A stretch of 64,000 nt of DNA from Paludibacter sp. (GTDB taxonomy: Bacteria; Bacteroidota; Bacteroidia; Bacteroidales; Paludibacteraceae), in NCBI GenBank assembly GCA_019163375.1, contig JAFLKK010000008.1, positions 248,001-312,000 on the forward strand, written 5' to 3'. Positions 9,017 to 18,855 of the stretch are shown here, piece after piece. The first letter of the stretch is position 1; every line of letters starts with the position of its first letter. Made by a program: the position numbers and the translations under genes. Below the pieces are notes generated by a model that saw only the letters and a program-made list of their open reading frames with translations, did no database searches and was not told the origin of the DNA.

Positions 9017-11053
9017 ATGAAGAAAATTATATTCATATTCATTATCGGATCGTTTATATGGATCCAGAAACTGTCTGCACAAGATCCATGGAAAGTTAGT
9101 GCAGATAGTATTATTTCACAAAACTATTACGGGGTTTCTGTTGGCAACGGAATGATAGGCATCGTTTCGTCACCCGAACCACTTAAAGTAAGAAATGTCA
9201 TCCTTGCGGGGCTATACGACCAATATGGCAGAGGGCGCGTGAGCAATTTCATACAGGGATTCAACTTACTGAATCTGAAACTCAACATCAACGGACGTTC
9301 GGTGAATGCCGAATCAGTTAGCAATTTTCATCAGGAACTGGATATGAAAAAAGCCGTGTTCACAACCTGTATTGATCTTGGTGATCAGGCAACGATAAAG
9401 TACAGTTACAGTGCTTTGCGCCACCTACCCTACTGTGTATTAGCAACTGTAGAAGTTACTGCAAAAAAAAATCTTACGCTTACCGCTGTCAATGTAATGG
9501 AAACACCCGATGCATTGCGCGAAGCTAAATTTACTTTCAACGAAATAAATCGGAAGCATATTGGCATTCAGCTAATGAGTTCGCAAGCCAAAAGTCCTAC
9601 AGGAAAGCTGTCTATCTGCGCTACTACTTCTTTTGCATTTTCCGAAAAACGAGGCGAAGAGCCCAATGTAATTCACGAAATGCCCGACAACAATCTCCAC
9701 CAAATGAAGTTTACAAAATCGGTGAAAGCCGGTGAAATATACCGTTTCTCACTGGTTGGTACTACGCTTTCGTCGGCACATTCATCCGATCCGTATAACG
9801 AAGCGGAACGATTGACTATTTTTGCACGACTCGAGGGTGTAGACCGATTGATGAAAATGCATCAATCGGCTTGGGATAAACTTTGGGCAAGTGATATCCA
9901 GATTGAAGGAGATCAGCAATCACAACAAGATATTCACAGCATGTTATACCATCTCTATTCATTCACCAGTTCGGGTTCAGGGCTATCTGTTTCGCCAATG
10001 GGTCTCTCGGGTCTGGGCTACAACGGACATGTGTTTTGGGATGCCGACACGTGGATGTTCCCTGTTCTTGCCGTGTTGCATCCCGAGCTAGCCCGTTCCA
10101 TGGTGGAATATCGTTTTAATCGTTTGCAGGCAGCACGCGATAATGCATTTGCACATGGATACAAAGGAGCCATGTTTCCGTGGGAAAGTGCCGACAGCGG
10201 CGTGGAAGAAACACCCGTTTGGGCATTGGCAGGTCCGTTCGAACATCATATATCTGCTTGCGTGGCTCTGGCGGCATGGCAATACTACTGCGTAACGCAG
10301 GATACAAATTGGTTGCGTGAAAAAGGTTGGCCTATTATTTCCGAAACAGCTGATTTTTGGGTGAGCCGCGCCGAACGAAATGAAAAAGGTGATTACGAAA
10401 TTAAAAACGTAGTGGCATCAGACGAGTGGGCCGAAAACATAGATAATGATGCGTTTACCAACGCATCGGCTCAGGTGAACTTGCGCAATGCAATTGTGGC
10501 AGCAACTGTATTGAAGCAAGCTCCGAAATCCGAATGGAAAATGGTAGCTGATAAACTTGTTTTCAATAAACTCCCAAATGGGGTGACACGCGAACATGCT
10601 ACTTACAATGGAGAGAATATTAAGCAAGCGGATGTCAATCTGCTTGCGTATCCTCTTTTGGTCATCAAAGACACGGCACAAATAAGGAAAGACCTGAATT
10701 ATTACGAAGTGCGTGTACCCGAAAAAGGAACGCCTGCTATGACACAGGCTATTTTCTCTCTGCTTTATGCACGCCTCGGAAATGTAGAAAAGGCCTATCA
10801 TTTTTTCGAAGATGCTTATCGCCCCAACTTGCTCCCGCCTTTTCGGGTAATTGCCGAAACAAAAGGGGGCGATAACCCTTATTTCCTAACCGGAGCAGGT
10901 GGTGTATTGCAAACCGTACTCATGGGTTTTGGAGGATTTGATATTACTCCGAAAGGAATTATACAACATAAAACAATTCTCCCAAAACACTGGAAATCGT
11001 TAGTAATAACCGGAGTCGGAAAAGATAAATCAACCGTAACGGTACGAAAATGA
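9017..11053 (+). CDS. GH65-family glycoside hydrolase, exported (kojibiose hydrolase-like)
   Basis: 678-residue GH65 enzyme. The start at 9017 gives a signal peptide ending KLSAQ. An N-terminal beta-sandwich (about 25-290) is followed by an (alpha/alpha)6 barrel with the GH65 signature GHVFWDADTWMFP (337-349) and the general acid E470 in ASDEWAENIDNDAFTN. Most GH65 enzymes are cytoplasmic phosphorylases. Here a signal peptide and a Glu (E614 in VIAETKGGDNPYFLTGAGG), where phosphorylases have a phosphate-binding loop, suggest an inverting hydrolase. From memory, the Flavobacterium johnsoniae kojibiose hydrolase uses a Glu pair at nearly the same numbers. It follows the GH13 gene after about 260 bp and probably cleaves alpha-linked disaccharides in the periplasm. 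Substrate could also be trehalose or nigerose. Confidence 0.85.
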   Translation: MKKIIFIFIIGSFIWIQKLSAQDPWKVSADSIISQNYYGVSVGNGMIGIVSSPEPLKVRNVILAGLYDQYGRGRVSNFIQGFNLLNLKLNINGRSVNAESVSNFHQELDMKKAVFTTCIDLGDQATIKYSYSALRHLPYCVLATVEVTAKKNLTLTAVNVMETPDALREAKFTFNEINRKHIGIQLMSSQAKSPTGKLSICATTSFAFSEKRGEEPNVIHEMPDNNLHQMKFTKSVKAGEIYRFSLVGTTLSSAHSSDPYNEAERLTIFARLEGVDRLMKMHQSAWDKLWASDIQIEGDQQSQQDIHSMLYHLYSFTSSGSGLSVSPMGLSGLGYNGHVFWDADTWMFPVLAVLHPELARSMVEYRFNRLQAARDNAFAHGYKGAMFPWESADSGVEETPVWALAGPFEHHISACVALAAWQYYCVTQDTNWLREKGWPIISETADFWVSRAERNEKGDYEIKNVVASDEWAENIDNDAFTNASAQVNLRNAIVAATVLKQAPKSEWKMVADKLVFNKLPNGVTREHATYNGENIKQADVNLLAYPLLVIKDTAQIRKDLNYYEVRVPEKGTPAMTQAIFSLLYARLGNVEKAYHFFEDAYRPNLLPPFRVIAETKGGDNPYFLTGAGGVLQTVLMGFGGFDITPKGIIQHKTILPKHWKSLVITGVGKDKSTVTVRK

Positions 11054-11228
11054 AACTCACCTGATTAATTTGGCACCGGCAACTATAACTGGCTGAAAAA
11101 CCAAATTAAAAACTCAAAATGATTGACTGCGAAAACTTATTTGTAGCCCGAAATTTCAGGCTATAAGGTTTTTGCATGCCTTTACTGAACAAAAGCATTA
11201 AAAAACTATATAATTATTTATTAAAATC

Positions 11229-13073
11229 ATGGACAAAACGAAGACAACCGAATTGGACAATGTAGTAGTACGTTTCTCTGGCGACTCAGGCGATGGAATG
11301 CAACTCACAGGAACACTTTTTTCAAACCTTTCGGCCATTTTAGGGAACGAAATTTCAACTTTCCCCGATTTCCCCTCGGAGATACGTGCTCCGCAAGGAA
11401 CACTCGGTGGAGTTTCGGGATTTCAGGTGCATTTAGGATCAGGCAAAATCTATACTCCTGGCGATGAAGCCGATGTATTGGTGGCAATGAACCCTGCAGC
11501 GCTGAAGGTAAACGCAAAAGCCATCAAAAATGGCGGCGTGATTATTTACGATGCAGATTCATTCGAAAAATCGGACTTTGAGAAAGCCGCATTTACCTCC
11601 GAAAATCCTTTTGAAGAATTAGGAATCTCGGACAGTATTCAACTCATCCCTACTCCACTATCATCGCTCACGCAAAGTAGTTTGGAAGGTTTCGGGTTTG
11701 ATAATAAAACCGTATTGCGCAGCAAGAATATGTTTGCGTTGGGATTAATTTGCTGGTTATTCAACCGCCCCATCGATCAGGCCATTCATTTTCTTACCAA
11801 TAAGTTCGGCAAAAAGCCAACATTGCTTCAGGCAAATGTAAAAGTACTGACCGACGGTTTCTACTACGGCAATAATTTGCACCTGACTATCTCCACCTTT
11901 GTGATTGACAAATCGCACGAAACACCTAAAGGAAAATATACCAGCATCAGCGGCAATAAAGCTACTGCCTGGGGACTAATTGCCGCTGCGCAAAAAGCCG
12001 GATTGCAACTGTTCCTAGGAAGTTACCCCATCACACCTGCCACCGACATCATGCACGAACTTACTGCCCGCAAAGATATGGGTGTGAAAGTGGTTCAGGC
12101 CGAAGATGAAATTGCAGGTATCACCACTTCTATCGGAGCTGCATTTGCCGGCAGTTTGGCTGTTACCAATACTTCAGGACCCGGATTGGCACTGAAATCG
12201 GAAGCTATTGGGCTGGCAGTGATGGCCGAATTGCCTTTGGTGATTATCGACGTGATGCGGGGTGGTCCATCAACCGGTATGCCAACTAAAACCGAACAAA
12301 CCGACTTATTGCAGGCTCTCTACGGACGCAACGGTGAAAGCCCCGTGGTAGTGCTGGCTGCCGGAACTCCCGACGACTGTTTCCACTACGCTTACATGGC
12401 TAGTAAAATAGCCCTGGAACACATGACTCCGGTGATACTTTTGACCGATGCATTTATCGGTAACGGAACGTCGCTGTGGAAACTACCCAAGTTAGCTGAG
12501 CTTCCTGCAATAACACCAAACTACGTGAAACCGGGTATGGAAGGTTGCAAAGTAACGGCACGCGACGAAGTATCGAAAGCGCGTTACTGGAGTGTGCCGG
12601 GTAGGAAAGGATTCGAACATCGCAACGGTGGGTTGGAAAAAGATTACGAAACCGGTTGTATTGCCACCGAACCATCGAACCACGAAAAAATGGTTAACTC
12701 CCGTCAGGCAAAGGTGGAGTATGTGAGCAATTTCTTGCCCGAACTAAAAATAGAAGGTGATGAAACTGCCGACATGTTAGTCATCGGTTGGGGTGGAACG
12801 CACGGACACCTAATGAGTGCAGTAATGAATATGAACAAGGTTGGAAAGAAAATTGCGTTAGCACATTTCAACTACATCAATCCACTACCTAAAAATACGA
12901 TAGATGTAATCCAACTATACAAAAAAGTGGTGGTGTGCGAGTTGAACAGCGGACAATTTGCCACCTTCCTCCGCTCCAAAGTTCCCGGGGTAGAATTCCT
13001 TCAATACAACAAAGTACAGGGACAACCTTTTACGGTAACTGAATTGGAAGCAGATTTTAGTGAGTTGATGTAA
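11229..13073 (+). CDS. korA: 2-oxoacid:ferredoxin oxidoreductase, alpha (gamma-alpha fused) subunit
   Basis: 614-residue subunit of a 2-oxoacid:acceptor oxidoreductase. The N-terminal gamma domain (about 10-190, VVVRFSGDSGDGMQLTG) is fused to the alpha/pyrimidine-binding domain (from about 240, SGNKATAWGLIAAAQKAG; SYPITPATDIMHEL), the domain order of KorA. With KorB it oxidises 2-oxoglutarate to succinyl-CoA while reducing ferredoxin, or runs in reverse for CO2 fixation into 2-oxoglutarate. The beta subunit follows after 75 bp. In this organism it would supply or use low-potential ferredoxin shared with the hydrogenase at 57645-63293 (inference). Other 2-oxoacids cannot be excluded from sequence alone. 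Confidence 0.93.
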   Translation: MDKTKTTELDNVVVRFSGDSGDGMQLTGTLFSNLSAILGNEISTFPDFPSEIRAPQGTLGGVSGFQVHLGSGKIYTPGDEADVLVAMNPAALKVNAKAIKNGGVIIYDADSFEKSDFEKAAFTSENPFEELGISDSIQLIPTPLSSLTQSSLEGFGFDNKTVLRSKNMFALGLICWLFNRPIDQAIHFLTNKFGKKPTLLQANVKVLTDGFYYGNNLHLTISTFVIDKSHETPKGKYTSISGNKATAWGLIAAAQKAGLQLFLGSYPITPATDIMHELTARKDMGVKVVQAEDEIAGITTSIGAAFAGSLAVTNTSGPGLALKSEAIGLAVMAELPLVIIDVMRGGPSTGMPTKTEQTDLLQALYGRNGESPVVVLAAGTPDDCFHYAYMASKIALEHMTPVILLTDAFIGNGTSLWKLPKLAELPAITPNYVKPGMEGCKVTARDEVSKARYWSVPGRKGFEHRNGGLEKDYETGCIATEPSNHEKMVNSRQAKVEYVSNFLPELKIEGDETADMLVIGWGGTHGHLMSAVMNMNKVGKKIALAHFNYINPLPKNTIDVIQLYKKVVVCELNSGQFATFLRSKVPGVEFLQYNKVQGQPFTVTELEADFSELM

Positions 13074-13148
13074 AATTTACGTACTAAATTTCAATATAAT
13101 CGTTTCTCCGAAGGGGTTGCACCGGAATACTAAAACTATTTTCAAATT

Positions 13149-14168
13149 ATGGAAACAACAAAAACATTACAATATACAGCTAAAGATTTTAAAAGTGACC
13201 AGTATGTGCGCTGGTGCCCCGGCTGTGGCGACCACGCAGTGCTAAACTCATTACAGAAAGTAATGGCCGAGTTGGGAGTTGCCCCTCATAACACAGCCGT
13301 CATTTCGGGTATCGGTTGTTCGTCGCGCCTGCCGTATTACATCAGCAGTTATGGCTTTCACACCATTCACGGTCGTGGAGCAGCGGTGGCAACGGGTGTA
13401 AAAGTGGCTAATCCTCAACTCTCCGTTTGGCAAATAACCGGCGATGGCGACTGTCTGGCTATTGGTGGAAATCATTTTATCCATAGTGTGCGTCGCAACG
13501 TGGATCTGAATGTGCTATTGTTCAATAACCAGATTTACGGACTCACTAAAGGACAGTATTCACCTACTACCAAAAAAGGTTTTGTGACTAAATCATCGCC
13601 TTTCGGAACTGTGGAGCGTCCTTTTCGCGCCGCCGAACTAACATTCGGTGCACGCGGTACTTTCTTTGCCCGCTTACTGGATGTGGATCTGAAAACAGCT
13701 CAGCAGTGCATGATAGCTGCCGCCAAACACGAAGGCACTTCGGTCGTTGAATGCCTTGTCAACTGTGTAATTTTCAACGATGGTGCCCACGGCTGGTTGG
13801 CTCAAAAAGAAAACCGTGCCGATCGCACTATCGTTCTGGAGCATGGCAAACCAATGATATTCGGGAAAGATAGAGATAAAGGATTGGTGCTCGACGGTTT
13901 CAACTTAAAAGTAGTGACTATTGGCGAAAACGGCGTGAATGAAGGCGGTATTCTGGTTCACGATGCTAGCTGCGAAGACAGCACCTTGCATATGAAACTA
14001 GCTCTAATGGAAGGGCCCAATATGCCAATAGCCATGGGTGTGATCCGCAACGTGGAAGAAGAAACCTACGATGCAGCCGTAGAAGCCCAGATAGCTGAAG
14101 TACAGGCCAAATCGAAAGTAAAAACCTTTGACGATCTGATAGATACCTGTGAGCAGTGGGATATGTAA
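13149..14168 (+). CDS. korB: 2-oxoacid:ferredoxin oxidoreductase, beta subunit
   Basis: 339-residue thiamine-diphosphate-binding subunit. The N-terminus carries RWCPGCGDHAVL, and the TPP/Mg motif is GDGDCLAIGGNHFIHSVRRN followed by LFNNQIYGLTKGQYSPT. It lacks a separate ferredoxin-like delta subunit gene nearby, as usual for two-subunit Kor enzymes in Bacteroidota. It lies 75 bp after korA in the same direction and ends at a strong bidirectional terminator. Acts in the cytoplasm. The kor assignment, rather than pyruvate- or indolepyruvate-specific enzymes, rests on the two-gene gamma-alpha plus beta arrangement. Confidence 0.93.
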   Translation: METTKTLQYTAKDFKSDQYVRWCPGCGDHAVLNSLQKVMAELGVAPHNTAVISGIGCSSRLPYYISSYGFHTIHGRGAAVATGVKVANPQLSVWQITGDGDCLAIGGNHFIHSVRRNVDLNVLLFNNQIYGLTKGQYSPTTKKGFVTKSSPFGTVERPFRAAELTFGARGTFFARLLDVDLKTAQQCMIAAAKHEGTSVVECLVNCVIFNDGAHGWLAQKENRADRTIVLEHGKPMIFGKDRDKGLVLDGFNLKVVTIGENGVNEGGILVHDASCEDSTLHMKLALMEGPNMPIAMGVIRNVEEETYDAAVEAQIAEVQAKSKVKTFDDLIDTCEQWDM

Positions 14169-14187
14169 ATAATGTATTATAAAAATC

Positions 14188-14224
14188 AAAAGGCCGAATA
14201 CAATCAAATTGCATTCGGCCTTTT
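14188..14224. terminator. Bidirectional terminator between korB and PBP1A gene
   Basis: Stem AAAAGGCCGAAT with ATTCGGCCTTTT around a 13-nt loop. The T-tracts on both sides serve the convergent genes korB (+) and PBP1A (-). Confidence 0.85.
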
Positions 14225-14246
14225 CTATATTTATAAAATAAATTTC

Positions 14247-16658
14247 TTATTCATTCGTAGTTTCAACCTCATCCACCGGAATTTCATCTGTTGTCAACTC
14301 TTCCGTAGAAATAGCAGTGGAATCCAAAGCTGTAGAATCTTTAGGAATATAAGGCGTATGACAGGAGTAATTGCGTGAGATAGGTTCTTTTGGTTTGGTT
14401 GGAAATTTCCCACGATATTGTTTCAGACTCTCGTCTTTCAATACTTTTTCCATAAACGATCCAAAAATAGGCAATGCCGTACGACTGCCCTGTCCAAGTT
14501 GACCGGTACGGAAATGAACGCTTCTGTGTTCGCCACCTACCCAGGCCCCACCAACCAGTTTAGGCGAAACCCCAACAAACCAAGCATCCGAGTGGTTGGA
14601 AGAAGTACCTGTCTTTCCGCCAAAATCGGTATGTTTGAACAAATCCCAACTCCACAAGGCTTGAGTAGTCCCTCCAGGCTCAGTCATACCACCTTTAAGT
14701 AAAGCGGTCATTAACCAGGCTGCTTCGTAAGGGATAACTCTCTTTTGCACTTTATTGGGTTGATAAATAACGTTACCCTCCTTGTCTTCAATCCGTGTAA
14801 CGAGAATTGGCTCATGATAAACACCTTCGTTAATCACTGTTCCAAATGAGTTTACCAGTTCCAACAAAGACACATCCGACGAACCAAGACAAGTGGATGG
14901 TTTATCTTCAAGTGGAGTTTGAATACCTAATAAGTGAGCGTATTTAATAATTTCGGGAATTCCAACCTTTTGCGCTAACTGTACTGCAACCGTATTTATC
15001 GATTGCGCAAATGCATTTTTCAACGATACCGGGTAGCCCAAACAGTATCCATTTGCATTTCGCGGATTCCACGATTTCTCAGTGTCACCTTCCTTGTAAG
15101 TCCAGGTAACGGGTTTATCCGTCATCATATCACACGGCGACATGCCATTCATAATAGCTGCTGTGTATACAAAAAGCTTAAAAGTTGAACCCGGCTGACG
15201 TTTCGATTGCGCTACTTTATCGTATTGCCAAAATTTAAAATCTATGTCGCCCACCCATGCTTTCACGTTTCCTGTTTCGGGTTCCATAGCCACAAAACTG
15301 CTGTGCATAAAATGGTTCATATACCGAATTGAGTCCATCACACTAAGCGTGGTATCTTTCGAACCGAGCTTGTAATCAAACACTTTTGTTTTATGAGGTT
15401 TGTTTAGATAATAGTTTATGGAGTCTGTGGTTTCGCCATATTTTGCAACTAAAAGCGCATATGCTTTTGTCTTTTTTGCAATATCTTCTACGAAATTTAC
15501 AATATCCTTGTGATTCTCATCCTGCCATGGGTTTTGACCACGCCAATGATCGAAAAAGCGTTGTTGCAACTGACGCATTTGTTTGTTCACCGACTCCTCG
15601 GCGTACTTTTGCATACGGGAGTCTATCGTGACGTAAATTTTTAAACCATCTCCATAAATGTCATAACCCGTTTCATTTTCCCAGTCTTGCAAGTATTTAT
15701 CAAGATAAGCACGAAAATGAAGAGCATCTCCATCAATAGTTTGTTCAATACTAAAGTTCAGACGAATCGGAATTTTCTTTAATGAATCGCACTCATTACG
15801 TGTGATTACATTGTGTTGAAACAGATTCTCAAGCACCACATTTCTACGCTCTTTAGATCGTTTAGGGTGCGCTATCGGACTGTACGAACTTGTAGCTTTC
15901 AATAAGCCAACCAGTGTGGCCGATTGTTCGTAATTGAGTTTATCGGGAGTGGTATTAAAAAATGTTTTAGCGGCGGTGTGAATACCAAATGCATTGCTAC
16001 CAAAATCCACCGTATTAAAGTACATGGTAAGAATCTCATTCTTATTATAAAACATCTCGATTTTTACAGCAGTAGTCCATTCTTTAGTTTTCATCACCAC
16101 TAATTTCAAACCGGGGATATAACCAAAAAAACCGGTTGAATAAAGATTACGCGTTTTATACATATTCTTTACCAACTGTTGAGTAATGGTACTTGCACCA
16201 CGACTCCTGCCTTTGGTCATATCCTTTATAGCGGCAAAAACACCTTGAATATCTATTCCAAAATGACGATAAAAGCGCTCGTCTTCAGTACTTACAAGGG
16301 TCTTTATAAGTTTGGGTGAGATGTCCTCGAATTTTACGGGTGTACGATTCTCACGAAAATATTTACCCAATACCTTTCCATCGGCAGTATAAATAATAGA
16401 AGCTTCGCTCTGAGTGGGATTACTAATGCTACTCAAGCCCGGCGACTTACCAAATAGCCATAAAAAGTTAATGTCTACCAAAAATAAGTATAACATGAAC
16501 AACACTACGGATGTAATAAAGACATTGGCCATTTTTTTATACCATACCAAACCTCTGTAACGGTTTAATCGCGCTTTACGCCAGGTAATGAATTTCTTCA
16601 ACCAAATCTTAATAAACGTCCCTGCCTTAGGTAGTTGATCAATGAACTTTTTCCACAT
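14247..16658 (-). CDS. mrcA: Bifunctional penicillin-binding protein 1A
   Basis: 803-residue class A penicillin-binding protein that polymerises and crosslinks peptidoglycan. A membrane anchor lies near residues 45-68. The GT51 glycosyltransferase domain has the motifs STEDERFYRHFGID and RGASTITQQLVKNMY. The transpeptidase domain has the SxxK nucleophile in PGSTFKLF, SxN as SIN in FAQSINTVAV, and KTG in GGKTGTSS. The C-terminal tail is rich in Ser, Thr, Glu and Asp. The gene is convergent with korB and 62 bp downstream of the DCC-family gene. Confidence 0.95.
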   Translation of the reverse strand: MWKKFIDQLPKAGTFIKIWLKKFITWRKARLNRYRGLVWYKKMANVFITSVVLFMLYLFLVDINFLWLFGKSPGLSSISNPTQSEASIIYTADGKVLGKYFRENRTPVKFEDISPKLIKTLVSTEDERFYRHFGIDIQGVFAAIKDMTKGRSRGASTITQQLVKNMYKTRNLYSTGFFGYIPGLKLVVMKTKEWTTAVKIEMFYNKNEILTMYFNTVDFGSNAFGIHTAAKTFFNTTPDKLNYEQSATLVGLLKATSSYSPIAHPKRSKERRNVVLENLFQHNVITRNECDSLKKIPIRLNFSIEQTIDGDALHFRAYLDKYLQDWENETGYDIYGDGLKIYVTIDSRMQKYAEESVNKQMRQLQQRFFDHWRGQNPWQDENHKDIVNFVEDIAKKTKAYALLVAKYGETTDSINYYLNKPHKTKVFDYKLGSKDTTLSVMDSIRYMNHFMHSSFVAMEPETGNVKAWVGDIDFKFWQYDKVAQSKRQPGSTFKLFVYTAAIMNGMSPCDMMTDKPVTWTYKEGDTEKSWNPRNANGYCLGYPVSLKNAFAQSINTVAVQLAQKVGIPEIIKYAHLLGIQTPLEDKPSTCLGSSDVSLLELVNSFGTVINEGVYHEPILVTRIEDKEGNVIYQPNKVQKRVIPYEAAWLMTALLKGGMTEPGGTTQALWSWDLFKHTDFGGKTGTSSNHSDAWFVGVSPKLVGGAWVGGEHRSVHFRTGQLGQGSRTALPIFGSFMEKVLKDESLKQYRGKFPTKPKEPISRNYSCHTPYIPKDSTALDSTAISTEELTTDEIPVDEVETTNE

Positions 16659-16679
16659 AATGTATTCCTAATTTTGATG

Positions 16680-16687
16680 CAAAGTTA
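16680..16687 (-). promoter_or_regulatory. -7 box TAACTTTG before PBP1A gene
   Basis: Reads TAACTTTG on the minus strand, 22 bp before the PBP1A start. No good -33 TTG is seen, so this is tentative. Confidence 0.4.
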
Positions 16688-16720
16688 AAGCAAAAGCTGG
16701 AATTTTGTATCGTTTTTATG

Positions 16721-17122
16721 CTATAATAAAAATCTTTTTTCGTTTTCGGGAGTTGATAACATACACGATGTTTTTTTTCCGAACAGTTTATACCTTCGCG
16801 AAGCAAAAAAACGATAACCGGCATCGCGTATAAATCTGGGAATCAACTTAAAAATAAGAACAATTTTCCAAACACCTCCAATATCGTGCAAAATTTCCAG
16901 CACGGCTGTCGATGCATAAAAATAACGATTTCCCCGCAGATAAATCACCGTTTCGGGGCTTTCGGACACCAATCCATGTGCAGTTAGCGTGCGCTTGGCA
17001 GCGTCCGATTGTAATGCTGCAAATTTGAAGCGTTCTTTTTTGTCAACTCTGATCAGAAATTGAACCCAACCGCAACAAAAATTACAGACGCCATCGAAAA
17101 GTATGAGTGATGTTGAGCTCAT
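16721..17122 (-). CDS. DCC-family (DUF393) thiol-disulfide oxidoreductase-like protein
   Basis: 133-residue protein of the DCC family, named for its N-terminal DxxCxxC motif, here FDGVCNFCCGW (residues 9-19). Family members are thioredoxin-like and suspected of redox roles; no specific substrate is established. The middle contains VIYLRGNRYFYASTAVLEIL and the C-terminal half has IPRFIRDAGYRFFASRRYKLFGK, both typical. It is transcribed toward PBP1A with 62 bp between them. I see no partner gene that defines its function. Confidence 0.85.
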   Translation of the reverse strand: MSSTSLILFDGVCNFCCGWVQFLIRVDKKERFKFAALQSDAAKRTLTAHGLVSESPETVIYLRGNRYFYASTAVLEILHDIGGVWKIVLIFKLIPRFIRDAGYRFFASRRYKLFGKKTSCMLSTPENEKRFLL

Positions 17123-17191
17123 CGAAGTTGGATATTTTCTAACTAAAACGGTTCATTTGCCTAAAAGTTGTTTGACATAGAAATTGACCGC

Positions 17192-17226
17192 AAAAAAAAG
17201 CCCGATCTACATTGTAAATCGGACTT
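17192..17226 (-). terminator. Rho-independent terminator of metK
   Basis: On the minus strand the stem AAGTCCGAT/ATCGGGCTT (one G-U pair) is followed by a run of eight T. It lies 23 bp after the metK stop. Confidence 0.8.
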
Positions 17227-17248
17227 CCTAGTTATAAACAGTTTCTTT

Positions 17249-18532
17249 TTACAAACCAAATTCAGCTTTAATATCGGATACTTTATCCGTTTTTTCCCAA
17301 GTGAACAGTTCTACCGTTTGTGTAAATTCTTTGCAGTTACCATCTTTAAAGGTTTTGGTAACCGTTTGTGGTTCACGCCCCATGTGACCATAAGAAGCTG
17401 ATTCTTTGTAAATAGGGTTACGCAATTTCAAACGCTCTTCAATAGCTTTCGGGCGCATATCAAACAGTTTTTCAATCTTTGTGGCGATTTCACCATCACT
17501 AAGTTGAACCTGTGCAGTGCCGTAGGTATTCACATACAAGTTCATTGGTTTTGCAACACCGATGGCATACGCCACCTGCACCAATACTTCGTTAGCCAAA
17601 CCGGCTGCCACCATGTTTTTAGCAATATGACGGGCTGCATAAGCTGCCGAGCGATCCACTTTCGAAGGATCTTTGCCCGAAAATGCACCACCACCGTGAG
17701 CACCTTTTCCACCATAAGTATCAACTATAATTTTACGTCCGGTTAATCCTGTATCGCCGTGAGGTCCGCCAATCACAAATTTACCGGTTGGATTTACGTG
17801 CAATACATATTCACCATCCACAATCAGTTGTGCAAATTGAGGATCCAATGCTTTTACACGTGGAATCAAAATATCCTGTACATCCTGACGAATAATGTTC
17901 AACATTTCTTCATCGTTAGATGCTGTTGGCTCTCCATTTACAGGGTTCACCATGTCATCGTGTTGAGTAGAAACAACAATTGTGTGCACTTTAACCGGCT
18001 GATTATTATCATCGTACTCAATCGTAACCTGTGATTTTGAATCAGGACGAAGATACTTCATCACCTTGCCTTCCTTACGGATGGCAGCCAGCTCCTGCAC
18101 CAAAGCATGCGACAAATCAAGTGCAATCGGCATCAGATTTTTTGTTTCGTTACAAGCATATCCAAACATCATTCCCTGGTCGCCGGCACCTTGTTCCATT
18201 GGTTCAGCGCGTTCCACACCTTGATTAATGTCAGCCGACTGCTCGTGAATAGACGAGAAAATACCACAGGCATTACCGCTAAACATATATTCGCCTTTGG
18301 TATAACCAATTTCATTAATTACTTCGCGCGCCACTGTTTGAACATCAACATAAGCCGATGTTTTTACTTCGCCGGCCAATACTACCTGACCGGTGGTTAC
18401 CAATGTTTCACACGCTACTTTTGAATCTTTGTCCTGAGCCAAGAAATTGTCAAGCAAAGCATCAGAAATTTGATCGGCTACTTTGTCTGGATGACCTTCC
18501 GACACCGATTCAGATGAAAATAAATATCCCAT
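17249..18532 (-). CDS. metK: S-adenosylmethionine synthetase
   Basis: 427-residue methionine adenosyltransferase, which makes SAM from methionine and ATP. The start at 18532 gives the canonical N-terminus [20 protein letters not shown]; a longer frame from 18571 adds only low-complexity residues. Signatures include [26 protein letters not shown], the glycine-rich [19 protein letters not shown], and [13 protein letters not shown] near the end. A probable SAM-II riboswitch lies in the roughly 190-nt leader, so expression should fall when SAM is abundant. Monocistronic, with its own promoter and terminator. Confidence 0.97.
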   Translation of the reverse strand: MGYLFSSESVSEGHPDKVADQISDALLDNFLAQDKDSKVACETLVTTGQVVLAGEVKTSAYVDVQTVAREVINEIGYTKGEYMFSGNACGIFSSIHEQSADINQGVERAEPMEQGAGDQGMMFGYACNETKNLMPIALDLSHALVQELAAIRKEGKVMKYLRPDSKSQVTIEYDDNNQPVKVHTIVVSTQHDDMVNPVNGEPTASNDEEMLNIIRQDVQDILIPRVKALDPQFAQLIVDGEYVLHVNPTGKFVIGGPHGDTGLTGRKIIVDTYGGKGAHGGGAFSGKDPSKVDRSAAYAARHIAKNMVAAGLANEVLVQVAYAIGVAKPMNLYVNTYGTAQVQLSDGEIATKIEKLFDMRPKAIEERLKLRNPIYKESASYGHMGREPQTVTKTFKDGNCKEFTQTVELFTWEKTDKVSDIKAEFGL

Positions 18533-18667
18533 AATGATTATAATTAATAATTTACGCTTTATAATGAACAATTAAAAACAACGACACTATAGCCGGTTGT
18601 TTGTAACCGAGTAAACGTAAAAACGGGAAGAATGTTTGGAGGACTTTATGAGATGCAGAAAATGCAG

Positions 18668-18722
18668 GTTGCGATTTAGCATTTTTTTCTGTGGTTGCAA
18701 GCAGTCCAAATCTCTCCACATT
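18668..18722 (-). promoter_or_regulatory. Probable SAM-II riboswitch in the metK leader
   Basis: On the minus strand the leader contains P1 TGTGG (complement of 18716-18720) pairing with CCACA (complement of 18690-18694). The loop reads GAGATTTGGACTGCTTGCAA, and the segment AAAAAAATGCTAAATCGC follows. The order P1, GATTT...TTGCAA, P1', A-rich stretch, GCTAAA matches the SAM-II aptamer as I remember it. Location at the very 5' end of the metK transcript fits. I could not assign the pseudoknot pairs with certainty. Confidence 0.7.
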
Positions 18723-18732
18723 TTTTACGCCA

Positions 18733-18762
18733 CAAAAGTACTTAAAGTATTTTAAACGACAA
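18733..18762 (-). promoter_or_regulatory. metK promoter, TTG-N19-TACTTTTG
   Basis: On the minus strand a -33 TTG (complement of 18760-18762), a 19-bp spacer and the -7 box TACTTTTG (complement of 18733-18740) match the Bacteroidota housekeeping promoter exactly. Transcription would begin just before the riboswitch. Confidence 0.8.
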
Positions 18763-18784
18763 AACCTGATGTGTGTAGTTTTAA

Positions 18785-18828
18785 ATCAAAAAAATAAGCC
18801 TTGCAAAAATATCTCTGCAAAGCTTATT
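18785..18828 (-). terminator. Terminator of the first nitroreductase gene
   Basis: Minus-strand stem AATAAGC/GCTTATT with an inner TTGCA/TGCAA extension, then a T-run. It lies 28 bp after the gene's stop. Confidence 0.75.
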
Positions 18829-18855
18829 ATATATTAATTAGATTACCATACTTTA

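Noticed and set aside
18533-18571. Longer metK N-terminus
   Set aside because: The extra 13 residues are low-complexity and precede the canonical MetK start [15 protein letters not shown].
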